Below are positions 7,215-14,347 of a stretch of 17,264 nucleotides of DNA, one piece after another. The stretch spans positions 1-17,264 of the forward strand of contig JBAROV010000042.1 in NCBI GenBank assembly GCA_049642465.1, in the 5' to 3' direction. Position 1 is the stretch's first letter. Each line of letters opens with the position of its first letter. Origin of the DNA: CAWDPQ01 sp049642465. GTDB taxonomy: Bacteria; Acidobacteriota; Vicinamibacteria; Vicinamibacterales; 2-12-FULL-66-21. The translations under genes were made by a program, and so were the position numbers. Below the pieces are notes generated by a model. That model saw only the letters and a program-made list of their open reading frames with translations, was not told where the DNA came from and searched no databases.

Positions 7215-7215
7215 G

Positions 7216-7704
7216 ATGGAACAGCTGTGGAGCCCTTGGCGGCTCGCGTATGTGAGCGGCGGCGCCAAGTCCGACGGCTGCGTTTTCTGTGACGCGCAGC
7301 ACGACGACCAGGCAGCGCCGCTCGTTGTGTTTCAGGGGACCACCTGCTACGTCATCCTGAACCTCTTTCCTTACAACAACGGCCATTTACTCATCGTCCC
7401 GAAACGGCACTTCGCCACTCTCGCCGCGGCGAGCACCGACGAATTGTGCGAGCTCGCGTCGCTCGTACAACGATCGGAGCTGGCGCTGAAGGAGGCCTAT
7501 GATCCTCAAGGACTCAACGTGGGGATCAATCTCGGAAAGCCGGCTGGCGCGGGGATTCTCGAACATCTGCACGTGCACGTCGTGCCACGGTGGAACGGCG
7601 ATACCAACTTCATGACCGTTGTCGGCAAGACGCGCGTGTTGCCGGAGGAGCTTCCGGCGACAGCCGACAAGCTGCGCCCGATCTTCGAACGATTGTCGAG
7701 ATGA
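7216..7704 (+). CDS. HIT family nucleotide hydrolase/phosphorylase
   Basis: A 162-residue histidine triad protein. The triad motif HLHVHVVPRW lies at 117-126, with H119 the expected nucleophile. CVFC at 22-25, with H65 (KRHF) and the triad region, looks like the zinc site of the bacterial Ap4A-phosphorylase-like branch. The N-terminus MEQLWSPWRLAYV matches that branch closely, which fixes the ATG at 7216 even though the bases before it are a pyrimidine run with no Shine-Dalgarno. Activity on dinucleoside polyphosphates or AMP-lysine type substrates is the family expectation; the exact substrate is unknown. Its stop overlaps the next gene's start as ATGA. Confidence 0.88.
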   Translation: MEQLWSPWRLAYVSGGAKSDGCVFCDAQHDDQAAPLVVFQGTTCYVILNLFPYNNGHLLIVPKRHFATLAAASTDELCELASLVQRSELALKEAYDPQGLNVGINLGKPAGAGILEHLHVHVVPRWNGDTNFMTVVGKTRVLPEELPATADKLRPIFERLSR

Positions 7705-8858
7705 ATTTTCAGCCGACCGACCAGCAGTTGTCGTTTCAACGAGAAGTGGAGCGATTTGCCAGCGAGCGGGTCGAGCCGTCTGCGCGGCACATCGATGAGA
7801 CTGCTGCATTCCCGCGAGCGCTGGTGAAGGAGGCCGCAGCGCTCGGGCTGATGGGAGTCACCATCGACCCGACGTGGGGCGGCGGAGGGCGGGATTACGT
7901 CGCCTACGCGCTGGCCGTCGAGGCTCTCGCGCGTGCGAGTGCCGTGGTGGCGGTCATTGCGGCCGTGAACAACTCGCTTGTCTCCGAACCGCTGGCGGAG
8001 TTTGGCTCGAACGGACAGAAGGAGACCTGGCTCCGACGGCTGGTCTCGGGAGATGCGCTTGGCTCGTTCGCGCTTTCGGAGGAGTTCGCGGGGTCCGATG
8101 CCGCCAATCAGCAGACCCTTGCGGCGCCCGATGGACGCGGTTTCCGCCTGTGCGGGCGCAAGGTGTGGGTGGCAAATGCCGAGGCGGCAGACGTCGCCAT
8201 CGTCTTTGCCACAACCGAACCGGGCCGGCGCGGCCGTGGCATCTGCGCGTTTCTCATTCCGATGAACGCGGCCGGTCTCACCAGGGTTGCGATCGCGGAC
8301 TCTCTCGGTGTGCGCGGTCTCGGGTGCATGGACATCGAGCTGAAGGACGTCCACGTGGACGCCGACGCCATGCTCGGCGGTCCCGGCGACGGCTTTCGCG
8401 TCGCCATGTGGGCGCTCGACGGCGGACGCGTGGCGATTGCCGCGCAGGCGCTGGGGGTCGGCGCCGCCGCGCTCGATGCCGCGCTCGAGCACGCCAAAAC
8501 TCGCGAAGCTTTCGGCCAGCCGATCGCGAATTACGAGGCCATTCAGTGGATGCTCGCCGACATGGCGACCGAACTCGATGCGGCTCGCCTCCTGACGCTG
8601 AAGGCGGCCGACGTCCGCGCCCGCCAGTCGCGGCGGTCAGGGCCGAGTCCCGGTCGCGTGGATGCAGCGATGGCGAAGCTGCTGGCCTCCGAATCCGCGC
8701 ATCGGGCTGCCGACAAGGCGATGCAGATTCTCGCGTCGCAGGGCTACCGTCGCGGATCGGATGTCGAGCGGCTCTTTCGAGACGTACGAGCCACCGAGAT
8801 TTACCAAGGCACCTCAGAAGTGCAGCGCATGCTGATCGCCGAGCACATCCTTAAATAG
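7701..8858 (+). CDS. Acyl-CoA dehydrogenase family protein lacking the canonical catalytic Glu
   Basis: A 385-residue FAD-dependent acyl-CoA dehydrogenase-type protein. The ATG at 7701 overlaps the HIT stop codon (ATGA), indicating translational coupling; the open frame extends upstream but homology begins here (PTDQQLSFQREVERFASERV). FAD/substrate motifs are FALSEEFAGSDAAN at 123-136 and KTREAFGQPI at 266-275. The C-terminal signature reads EIYQGTSEVQR at 366-376, so position 369 is Gln (codon CAA) where MCAD/SCAD-type enzymes have the catalytic base Glu. The alternative base position used by isovaleryl-CoA dehydrogenase falls in LDGGR (239-243) and is Gly. The usual RxSxT strip is RGLGCMD. 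It may be inactive, use another base, or do a different reaction. Substrate unknown. Confidence 0.88.
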   Translation: MNFQPTDQQLSFQREVERFASERVEPSARHIDETAAFPRALVKEAAALGLMGVTIDPTWGGGGRDYVAYALAVEALARASAVVAVIAAVNNSLVSEPLAEFGSNGQKETWLRRLVSGDALGSFALSEEFAGSDAANQQTLAAPDGRGFRLCGRKVWVANAEAADVAIVFATTEPGRRGRGICAFLIPMNAAGLTRVAIADSLGVRGLGCMDIELKDVHVDADAMLGGPGDGFRVAMWALDGGRVAIAAQALGVGAAALDAALEHAKTREAFGQPIANYEAIQWMLADMATELDAARLLTLKAADVRARQSRRSGPSPGRVDAAMAKLLASESAHRAADKAMQILASQGYRRGSDVERLFRDVRATEIYQGTSEVQRMLIAEHILK

Positions 8859-8859
8859 A

Positions 8860-8880
8860 CCGAGGGGCTTGGCCCCTCGG
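8860..8880 (+). terminator. GC-rich hairpin after acyl-CoA dehydrogenase
   Basis: CCGAGGGG (8860-8867) and CCCCTCGG (8873-8880) form a perfect 8-bp stem with loop CTTGG, starting two bases after the stop codon. A second stem, GGGGCC/GGCCCC (8904-8909 and 8913-8918), follows. No T-tract follows either, so intrinsic termination is plausible but not certain. Confidence 0.5.
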
Positions 8881-8891
8881 GCTCCCCGACA

Positions 8892-8951
8892 CGCTCGCTC
8901 GCGGGGGCCCCAGGCCCCACTCCGCTCGCGTGGCTCACTCGCTACCGCTCG
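8892..8951. repeat. CGCTCG-word block in intergenic region
   Basis: CGCTCG occurs at 8892, 8896, 8923 and 8946, with related CACTCGCT and CTCGCG words between, around a GGGGCC/GGCCCC palindrome. No open reading frame with coding character is present. The rest of the 171-bp gap (8952-9029) shows TATATT at 8969-8974 but no matching -35. Confidence 0.5.
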
Positions 8952-9029
8952 TTCGCCCTTGGCACCCTATATTCCGGCCTGTTCCTTGCTTCCACCGATC
9001 ATCGATGTTCCGAGCCCGGAGGAAATCCC

Positions 9030-9572
9030 ATGGAAACCAGCTCTTTCGCCTCGCGACTGCGTTATCTCGATGCAGATGATGTGGACGACAGTGTCGTGGA
9101 TTTTGACGGGCTCGACGTCTGCGGACGAGATGGCGAGAAGCTCGGCGGCGTTGACGGTTTCATCGTCGACCTCGCGTCCGGACGCGTGCTTTACATCGTG
9201 ATCGATTCCGGCGGCTGGTTTCGATCGCGCCGCTTTCTCGCGCCCATCGGCCATGCCGTAATCGATCAGGGTCGCCGCGCGCTCGCGTTGGACATCTCAA
9301 AGGAACGGTTGCACAACTATCCGGAGTTCGACGAAGCGCGCTTCAGTACGTTCACCGACGCCGATCTGCGGATGTTTGAAGCCAGAATGTCGGAGGTGTG
9401 CTGTCCGGAAGAGCCGGTGGAAGAGGGAGCGGCGCTGCTGACCACGACGTGGGCTTTCGACACTCACCGGCACTATCGTCAGCCGGAGTGGTGGACGGGC
9501 GGGGGACACATCCACGAGCGGTTGCGGCCGGTCGAGTCTCCAGCGTCCCGCATCGCTCCTCAGGACGTGTAA
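9030..9572 (+). CDS. PRC-barrel domain protein
   Basis: A 180-residue soluble protein. Residues about 22-100 form a PRC-barrel: VVDFDGLDVCGRDGEKLGGV, then DGFIVDLASGRVLYIVID, a typical small beta-barrel seen in ribosome maturation factor RimM, photosynthetic reaction centre H subunits and many stress-related proteins. The C-terminal part (120-180) includes a CC pair at 124-125 and Trp/His-rich sequence (WAFDTHRHYRQPEWW) with no family I recognise. The ATG at 9030 has GGAGGA about 6 nt upstream. The gene stands alone on its strand and its last 13 bases overlap the convergent dehydrogenase. Function unknown; a role in stress or envelope homeostasis would be guesswork. Confidence 0.8.
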   Translation: METSSFASRLRYLDADDVDDSVVDFDGLDVCGRDGEKLGGVDGFIVDLASGRVLYIVIDSGGWFRSRRFLAPIGHAVIDQGRRALALDISKERLHNYPEFDEARFSTFTDADLRMFEARMSEVCCPEEPVEEGAALLTTTWAFDTHRHYRQPEWWTGGGHIHERLRPVESPASRIAPQDV

Positions 9573-10735
9573 CCGAGAATCTGTTTGGCAATCGTCTGGA
9601 GTTGCAGGTTCGAGGTGCCCTCGTAGATCTGACCGATCTTCGCGTCGCGGTAGAACTTTTCGACCGGGTACTCCTTGACGAATCCGTTACCGCCGAACAG
9701 GTTCACGGCGAGCGACGCGATCCGCTCGGCCGTTTCGGATGACAGAATCTTGCAGATGGCGGCCTCGGTCAGGAAGGGTCGTCCTGCGTCGCGCAATCGC
9801 GCCGCGTTATAGACCGTCAACGTCGCGGCCTCGAGGTCTGCGGCCGCGCGTGCGAGTTGATGCTGGACGGCCTGGAACTCCGCTATCGCCTTTCCGAACT
9901 GTTTCCGTTCCTTCGTGTAGCGCAACGAGGCGTCGAACGCGCCCCGCGCCAGCCCAATCATCTGCGCCCCAATCCCGATGCGTCCCTCATTGAGTGTCTC
10001 GATCGCCGTCTTGTATCCCTTCCCGATCTCGCCGAGGACGTTCGCTCGCGGGACGCGGCACCCTTCGAGGATCAGCTCGCACGTGCTGCTCGCGCGGATG
10101 CCCAGCTTGTCTTCCTTCTTCCCGACTGTGAAACCCGGAACACCGCGCTCCACGAGAAATGCCGTGATGCCACGATACCCGGCTGACGGATCTACCGTGG
10201 CAAAGATGATGAAGATGTCCGCTTCGTTCGCGTTCGTGATCCACAGCTTGCGTCCGTCGAGCACGAAGTCGGTTCCCTCCTGACGCGCGCGTGTGCTCAG
10301 CGCGAATGCGTCGCTCCCCGAACCTGCCTCGGAGAGCGCATACGCGCCGACGGCTTTCGACGCGAGGCGAGGCAGGTAGCGCTTTCGAACGTCGTCATTT
10401 CCCCAGCGCAGCAGCGCGTTGATGACCAGGGTATTCTGCACGTCCACGAATACGCCGATTGACGGATCCACTCGAGACAGCTCTTCCACGGCAAGGACGG
10501 AGTGGAAGAAGCGTCCGCCGGATCCCCCCAGCGTCTCGGGAATTTCGATACCCATGACGCCAAGTTCGAAGAGCTGATCGACGAGGCTGCGGGGGATCTT
10601 TGCGTGTTCGTCCATCTCGCGGACGAGGGGGCGGACGTGCGCGTCGGCGAATTCGCGCACGCTTTCTTTGAAGATTCGCTCGTCCTCGGCAAGAACCGTC
10701 AGTGGGCCGGTTGTTTCAGCCGTTTCGTGCGTCAA
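9560..10735 (-). CDS. Short/branched-chain acyl-CoA dehydrogenase
   Basis: A 391-residue FAD enzyme that should oxidise short or 2-methyl-branched acyl-CoA to the 2-enoyl-CoA, passing electrons to ETF. The sequence is close to the ACADSB type: AYALSEAGSGSDAFAL at 131-146, KLGIRASSTCELILE at 210-224, LNEGRIGIGAQMIGLA at 248-263, and KIGQIYEGTSNLQLQ at 366-380, with catalytic base E372 intact. The start is TTG at 10735; AGGAGGG lies 7 nt before it on the minus strand and no ATG or GTG is better placed. The gene is divergent from the VWFA-related gene (77 bp to its ATG). It contrasts with the upstream paralogue at 7701-8858, which lacks the catalytic Glu. Confidence 0.93.
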   Translation of the reverse strand: MTHETAETTGPLTVLAEDERIFKESVREFADAHVRPLVREMDEHAKIPRSLVDQLFELGVMGIEIPETLGGSGGRFFHSVLAVEELSRVDPSIGVFVDVQNTLVINALLRWGNDDVRKRYLPRLASKAVGAYALSEAGSGSDAFALSTRARQEGTDFVLDGRKLWITNANEADIFIIFATVDPSAGYRGITAFLVERGVPGFTVGKKEDKLGIRASSTCELILEGCRVPRANVLGEIGKGYKTAIETLNEGRIGIGAQMIGLARGAFDASLRYTKERKQFGKAIAEFQAVQHQLARAAADLEAATLTVYNAARLRDAGRPFLTEAAICKILSSETAERIASLAVNLFGGNGFVKEYPVEKFYRDAKIGQIYEGTSNLQLQTIAKQILGYTS

Positions 10736-10812
10736 AGTTCAGCCCTCCTGCGGGGAACTCCAATGCTATCATTCAGAAAGAACCGTTCTTCCCGAGGGGA
10801 CGTCTTAGGAAC

Positions 10813-12966
10813 ATGCGCGGCGCTCTCCACCGCTGGTCCGCTGGTTGGCTTGCACTTCTTGCCATCAGTGGCACCGTTTTGTTGTCGGCGCAGCAGTCTC
10901 CGCCGCAGCAACCCCCTCAGCAGACACCCGCGACCCAACAGCCTGCCGATCAGCAGCAGCCTGAACGGGCGCAGCAGCCTCCGATCCGGACGGGCATCAA
11001 TTTCGTTCGCGTCGACGTCATCGTTTCTGACGGCAAGGGGCAACCCGTCACGGATCTCAAGGCGGAGGATTTCAGCGTCGCCGAAGATGGCAAGCCGCAG
11101 AAAATTGAATCGTTTACGCTGGTCAAAATCGACAACGCGGTTCAAGCCGAGGATCGCCCGCCTTCTTCGATTCGCAACGATTACGACGAAGAGCGCGAAG
11201 CCGCGCGTCCGGATGTGCGGCTGTTCGTCATCCTGCTGGACGATTACCACGTCCGCCTCGGCAACTCGATGGCCGTGCGCAAGCCGCTCACCGAGTTCAT
11301 CCAGAATTCGCTCGGACCGGCCGACATGGTCGCGTTGATGTATCCGCTGACGCCGGTCGCGGATATTCGCTTCTCGCGCGACCGCAACGCGCTCATCAGC
11401 GCGATCGAGAAGTTCGAAGGACGAAAGTTCGACTATCGGCCGCGCAACGTCATGGAGGAGCGCTACGCCTTCTATCCGGCGGCCATCGTCGAACGGATCC
11501 GCAATCAACTCACGATGGGGGCGCTGAAAGCGGCGGCGTTTCGCATGGGTGGCTTGCGCGAAGGACGCAAGTCGATCATCTTCGTGAGCGAAGGCTTTAC
11601 CGCCACGCTTCCGCCGCAGCTGAACGATCCGGTGTCGTCGATGCCCGGCCTCGGCAACCCGGCGAGAGGGCGCACCACGCCAGACTCGGCGCAGACCGAT
11701 CGAGCCGAGTTTTTCAACACTGTCGATCTGAACAGCGACATGCGTGACGTGTTCGACGTCGCCAATCGGCAGAACACGTCCATTTACCCCGTGGATCCCC
11801 GTGGCCTCGGCGCATTCGAGTACGACATCAACGAAGTGGTGGGGCAGCAGACGGATCGGCGGGCGCTGAATTCGTCGCTCGATACGTTGCGCGTTCTGGC
11901 GGACAACACCGACGGCCGAGCGATCCTGAACCGCAACGATCTCGCGGTCGGCATGCGGCAGATCATTCGCGATGCCAGTGCGTATTACCTGCTCGGCTAT
12001 ACCTCTACACAAGCGCCGACCGACGGCAAGTTCCACAAGATCGACGTGAAAGTGACGCGGAGGGGTCTGGACATTCGCGCGCGCAAAGGCTATTGGGCCT
12101 ACACCGCCGACGATGCAGCGCGCGCTCTGGCGCCACCCGCGCCCGAAGCCCCGTCTGCTGTCACCGCTGCGCTGAATGCCATGGCCGAGCCGGCACGGGG
12201 ACGTCCCGCGCGGTTCTGGATTGGCACCAGCAAGGGAGAGAACGGCCGGACCCGCGTCACGTTCGCGTGGGAGCGCATCGCGGCCGTTCCCGGCGACCGT
12301 CGTGAATCCGAGCCGGCCGCGCGCGTGGTGCTGAACGCCATGGCCCCCGACGGTCGTCCGATCTTCCGCGGCCGCGTTCCAGAGGACGGAGCGGACGGCG
12401 GAGGCTCCGCGCCGCCATCCACCAGTACCTCGTCCACGGCAGCGGCGTCCGCAGCATCGCCAGCCGGCAGTGCGCCAGCCGGTTCGGTGGCTACGTTCGA
12501 AGCGCCACCGGGGCAGCTGCAGCTTCGCATCACCGTCGAAGGGGCACGCGGTCAGGTCATCGACTCGCTCACGCGGGAACTGACGCTGCCGGATTTTACG
12601 AAGGTCGAAGTCACGATGGGCACTCCGCGCGTGTTTCGAGGGCGCACGGTTCGCGACATCGCCAACATCCGCGCAAATCCTGGGTCGATCCCGACGGCCG
12701 ATCGCGAGTTTTCTCGCGCCGAACGTTTGCTGATCCGCGTGGACGCGTACACGCCGGGCGGGATTACCCCGAAGGTGACCGCACGGCTCCTCAACCGCAC
12801 CGGCCAGAAGATGTCGGATCTCCCCGTGCAGGTGCCTGAGGGTGGCGGCGCGGAGCTCGAACTCCCACTCTCGGCGCTTCCCGCTGGCGATTATCTGATT
12901 GAGCTCAATGCGGCGGCTGAATCGGGGACGGCCCAGGAAATGATCGCGTTCAGGATCGGCCGCTAA
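10813..12966 (+). CDS. Exported VWFA-related Acidobacterial domain protein
   Basis: A 717-residue protein. The ATG at 10813 begins a clear signal peptide (RGALHRW, hydrophobic core about 11-25, cleavage near LSAQQ); the frame is open further upstream but that part does not look coding. A Gln/Pro-rich linker spans 27-57. The family pattern follows: VRVDVIVSDGKGQPVTDL with EDFSVAEDGKPQKIESF (66-101), the VWA first strand RLFVILLDDYHV (136-147), RKSIIFVSEGF (252-262), a long Asp-containing loop with NTSIYPVDPRGLG (321-333), and ASAYYLLGYTS (388-398). The metal-site DxSxS motif is DDYHV here, so metal-dependent adhesion is doubtful. A Ser/Ala/Pro linker at about 528-560 separates a C-terminal region of unknown fold. 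The role is unknown; these proteins are numerous in Acidobacteriota. Confidence 0.88.
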   Translation: MRGALHRWSAGWLALLAISGTVLLSAQQSPPQQPPQQTPATQQPADQQQPERAQQPPIRTGINFVRVDVIVSDGKGQPVTDLKAEDFSVAEDGKPQKIESFTLVKIDNAVQAEDRPPSSIRNDYDEEREAARPDVRLFVILLDDYHVRLGNSMAVRKPLTEFIQNSLGPADMVALMYPLTPVADIRFSRDRNALISAIEKFEGRKFDYRPRNVMEERYAFYPAAIVERIRNQLTMGALKAAAFRMGGLREGRKSIIFVSEGFTATLPPQLNDPVSSMPGLGNPARGRTTPDSAQTDRAEFFNTVDLNSDMRDVFDVANRQNTSIYPVDPRGLGAFEYDINEVVGQQTDRRALNSSLDTLRVLADNTDGRAILNRNDLAVGMRQIIRDASAYYLLGYTSTQAPTDGKFHKIDVKVTRRGLDIRARKGYWAYTADDAARALAPPAPEAPSAVTAALNAMAEPARGRPARFWIGTSKGENGRTRVTFAWERIAAVPGDRRESEPAARVVLNAMAPDGRPIFRGRVPEDGADGGGSAPPSTSTSSTAAASAASPAGSAPAGSVATFEAPPGQLQLRITVEGARGQVIDSLTRELTLPDFTKVEVTMGTPRVFRGRTVRDIANIRANPGSIPTADREFSRAERLLIRVDAYTPGGITPKVTARLLNRTGQKMSDLPVQVPEGGGAELELPLSALPAGDYLIELNAAAESGTAQEMIAFRIGR

Positions 12967-12985
12967 AACACTTTTATTACCGCTC

Positions 12986-13002
12986 GCGCCGGCCGCAGGC
13001 GC
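12986..13002 (-). terminator. Weak hairpin between convergent VWFA-related gene and gdhA
   Basis: GCGCC (12986-12990) and GGCGC (12998-13002) can pair over a 7-nt loop directly after the gdhA stop. There is no U-tract in the gdhA direction. The 36-bp gap otherwise shows only TTTTATTA at 12972-12979. Low confidence. Confidence 0.25.
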
Positions 13003-14253
13003 TTACGCGTACATGCCGCGCATTCGGGTAACGGTTGCGACCCGGTTGATCGCAACGATGTACGCTGCCGTGCGCATGTCGGTCTTGTACTTCAGAGAAT
13101 TCTGAAGGACATCTTTGAACGCCTCGACCATCTTCGCCTCGAGGCGCCGGTTGACTTCCTCCTCTTCCCAGAAATATCCGTGACGATCCTGCACCCACTC
13201 GAAGTACGACGTCGTCACGCCACCGGCGTTGGCGAGAATGTCGGGGACGACGAAGATGCCACGTTCGTGGAGGACGCGATGCGCATCGGGCGTCGTCGGA
13301 CCGTTGGCGCCCTCGGCGATGATTTTTGCCTTTATGAGCGACGCGTTCTCCATTGTGATCTGATTCTCCATCGCGGCCGGTACGAGTACGTCCACTTCGA
13401 GGCTGAAAAGTTGCTCGTTCTCCAGCGGTTCGCCGCCCGGGAAGCCGTCGATGGTCTTGTGCTGGCGGGCGTAGTCAATCATCTTGGCTATGTCCAGCCC
13501 CTTGGAGTTGTACACCCCTCCCTTCCAGTCGGTGACTGCCACGATCTTGGCGCCAATCCGTGAGAGGAGGTCGGCGGAGACGGACCCGACGTTTCCGAAA
13601 CCCTGCACGGCAACCGTGGCGCCGTTGATGTCGAGGCCCAGGTGCTTGGCGGATTCCCGGGTCACGATCATGACGCCGCGTCCGGTGGCTTCCCGGCGGC
13701 CGAGCGATCCTCCCATCTCAATCGGTTTCCCGGTGACGACCGCCGTCGCCGTGTAGCCGACGTGCATGCTGTAGGTGTCCATCACCCACGCCATGATCTG
13801 ATCGTTGGTATTGACGTCTGGCGCCGGCACGTCCTTGTCGGGACCAATGGCATCGATGATTTCGGCCACGTACCGCCGCGTGAGCGCTTCGAGCTCGCGG
13901 CGTGACATGCGCGTCGGATCGCAGATGACGCCGCCCTTGCCGCCGCCAAACGGCACGTGAGCGACCGCGCATTTCCACGTCATCCAGGCCGCGAGCGCCG
14001 TCACTTCATCAAGCGTCACGTCGGGGTGGTAGCGAATGCCGCCTTTCGCAGGCCCCAGCGTGATGTTGTATTGCACGCGATAGCCCGTGAACACTTCGAT
14101 TTCGCCGTTGTCCATCTGTACGGGACAGGACACGGTGATTTGCCGCTTGGGACTGGTGAGGATCTTCCAGATGCCAGGATCGAGCCCCAACAAGCGCGCG
14201 GCTCCATCGAACTCCTGGAGCATCGCGTTGAAAATGCTGCCGCCGCCTTCCAT
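13003..14253 (-). CDS. gdhA: Glutamate dehydrogenase (Glu/Leu/Phe/Val dehydrogenase family)
   Basis: A 416-residue enzyme interconverting glutamate and 2-oxoglutarate plus ammonia with NAD(P). The substrate-domain motif GPAKGGIRYHP is at 68-78, K94 in MTWKCA, the active-site loop HVPFGGGKGGV at 99-109 with K106, and PAPDVNT with D146. The Rossmann motif VQGFGNVGS lies at 216-224 with D242 (VTDWKGG) after the second strand, so cofactor choice cannot be fixed by eye. The length matches hexameric small-type GDH. The ATG at 14253 lacks a proper Shine-Dalgarno (AGGA is only 3 nt away), but TAGAAT lies 7 nt upstream. The gene follows the amino acid ABC genes on the same strand by 42 bp, suggesting catabolism of imported glutamate or glutamine. 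Confidence 0.95.
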   Translation of the reverse strand: MEGGGSIFNAMLQEFDGAARLLGLDPGIWKILTSPKRQITVSCPVQMDNGEIEVFTGYRVQYNITLGPAKGGIRYHPDVTLDEVTALAAWMTWKCAVAHVPFGGGKGGVICDPTRMSRRELEALTRRYVAEIIDAIGPDKDVPAPDVNTNDQIMAWVMDTYSMHVGYTATAVVTGKPIEMGGSLGRREATGRGVMIVTRESAKHLGLDINGATVAVQGFGNVGSVSADLLSRIGAKIVAVTDWKGGVYNSKGLDIAKMIDYARQHKTIDGFPGGEPLENEQLFSLEVDVLVPAAMENQITMENASLIKAKIIAEGANGPTTPDAHRVLHERGIFVVPDILANAGGVTTSYFEWVQDRHGYFWEEEEVNRRLEAKMVEAFKDVLQNSLKYKTDMRTAAYIVAINRVATVTRMRGMYA

Positions 14254-14260
14254 GTGTCCT

Positions 14261-14266
14261 ATTCTA
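14261..14266 (-). promoter_or_regulatory. gdhA: Candidate -10 element of gdhA, leaderless arrangement
   Basis: The minus strand reads TAGAAT, one base from TATAAT, ending exactly 7 nt before the gdhA ATG. A start site 6-7 nt downstream of the hexamer would coincide with the ATG. No good -35 exists at 16-18 bp; that position falls in the adjacent repeat. Confidence 0.4.
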
Positions 14267-14268
14267 AC

Positions 14269-14347
14269 GGGTCAACGGATCAACCAGGCAGCGGATCAAT
14301 GGCTTCGGTGATCCGGTTGATCCGTTGACCCATTGCCCCGTTGATCG
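14269..14347. repeat. 8-bp-period repeat forming a 17-bp inverted repeat
   Basis: The arms at 14269-14285 and 14315-14331 are perfect 17-bp inverted copies. Inside them, GGATCA (14293-14298) pairs with TGATCC (14309-14314), so the stem continues after a 7-nt bulge. The left arm is GGGTCAAC plus GGATCAAC. From 14316 the sequence runs GTTGATCC, GTTGACCC, ATTGCCCC, GTTGATCG at 8-bp period. The right half lies inside the ATPase gene and encodes its last residues; the left half lies in the gdhA upstream region. Confidence 0.9.

Noticed and set aside
7590..7700. Upstream in-frame extension of the first acyl-CoA dehydrogenase
   Set aside because: It overlaps the HIT coding sequence and has no homology to the family N-terminus; the ATG at 7701 forms the classic ATGA overlap.
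10702..10812. N-terminal extension of the VWFA-related protein
   Set aside because: It would place a signal peptide internally and overlap the start of the divergent dehydrogenase; the ATG at 10813 directly opens the signal peptide.
10732..12036. Minus-strand ORF of 434 codons opposite the VWFA-related gene
   Set aside because: The opposite strand has a signal peptide and the complete family pattern; the antisense translation has an Arg/His/Asp-rich shadow composition and no motif.
14269..14331. Intrinsic terminator at the ATPase/gdhA junction
   Set aside because: The stem is strong but no T-tract follows in either direction, so I list it as a repeat and leave termination open.
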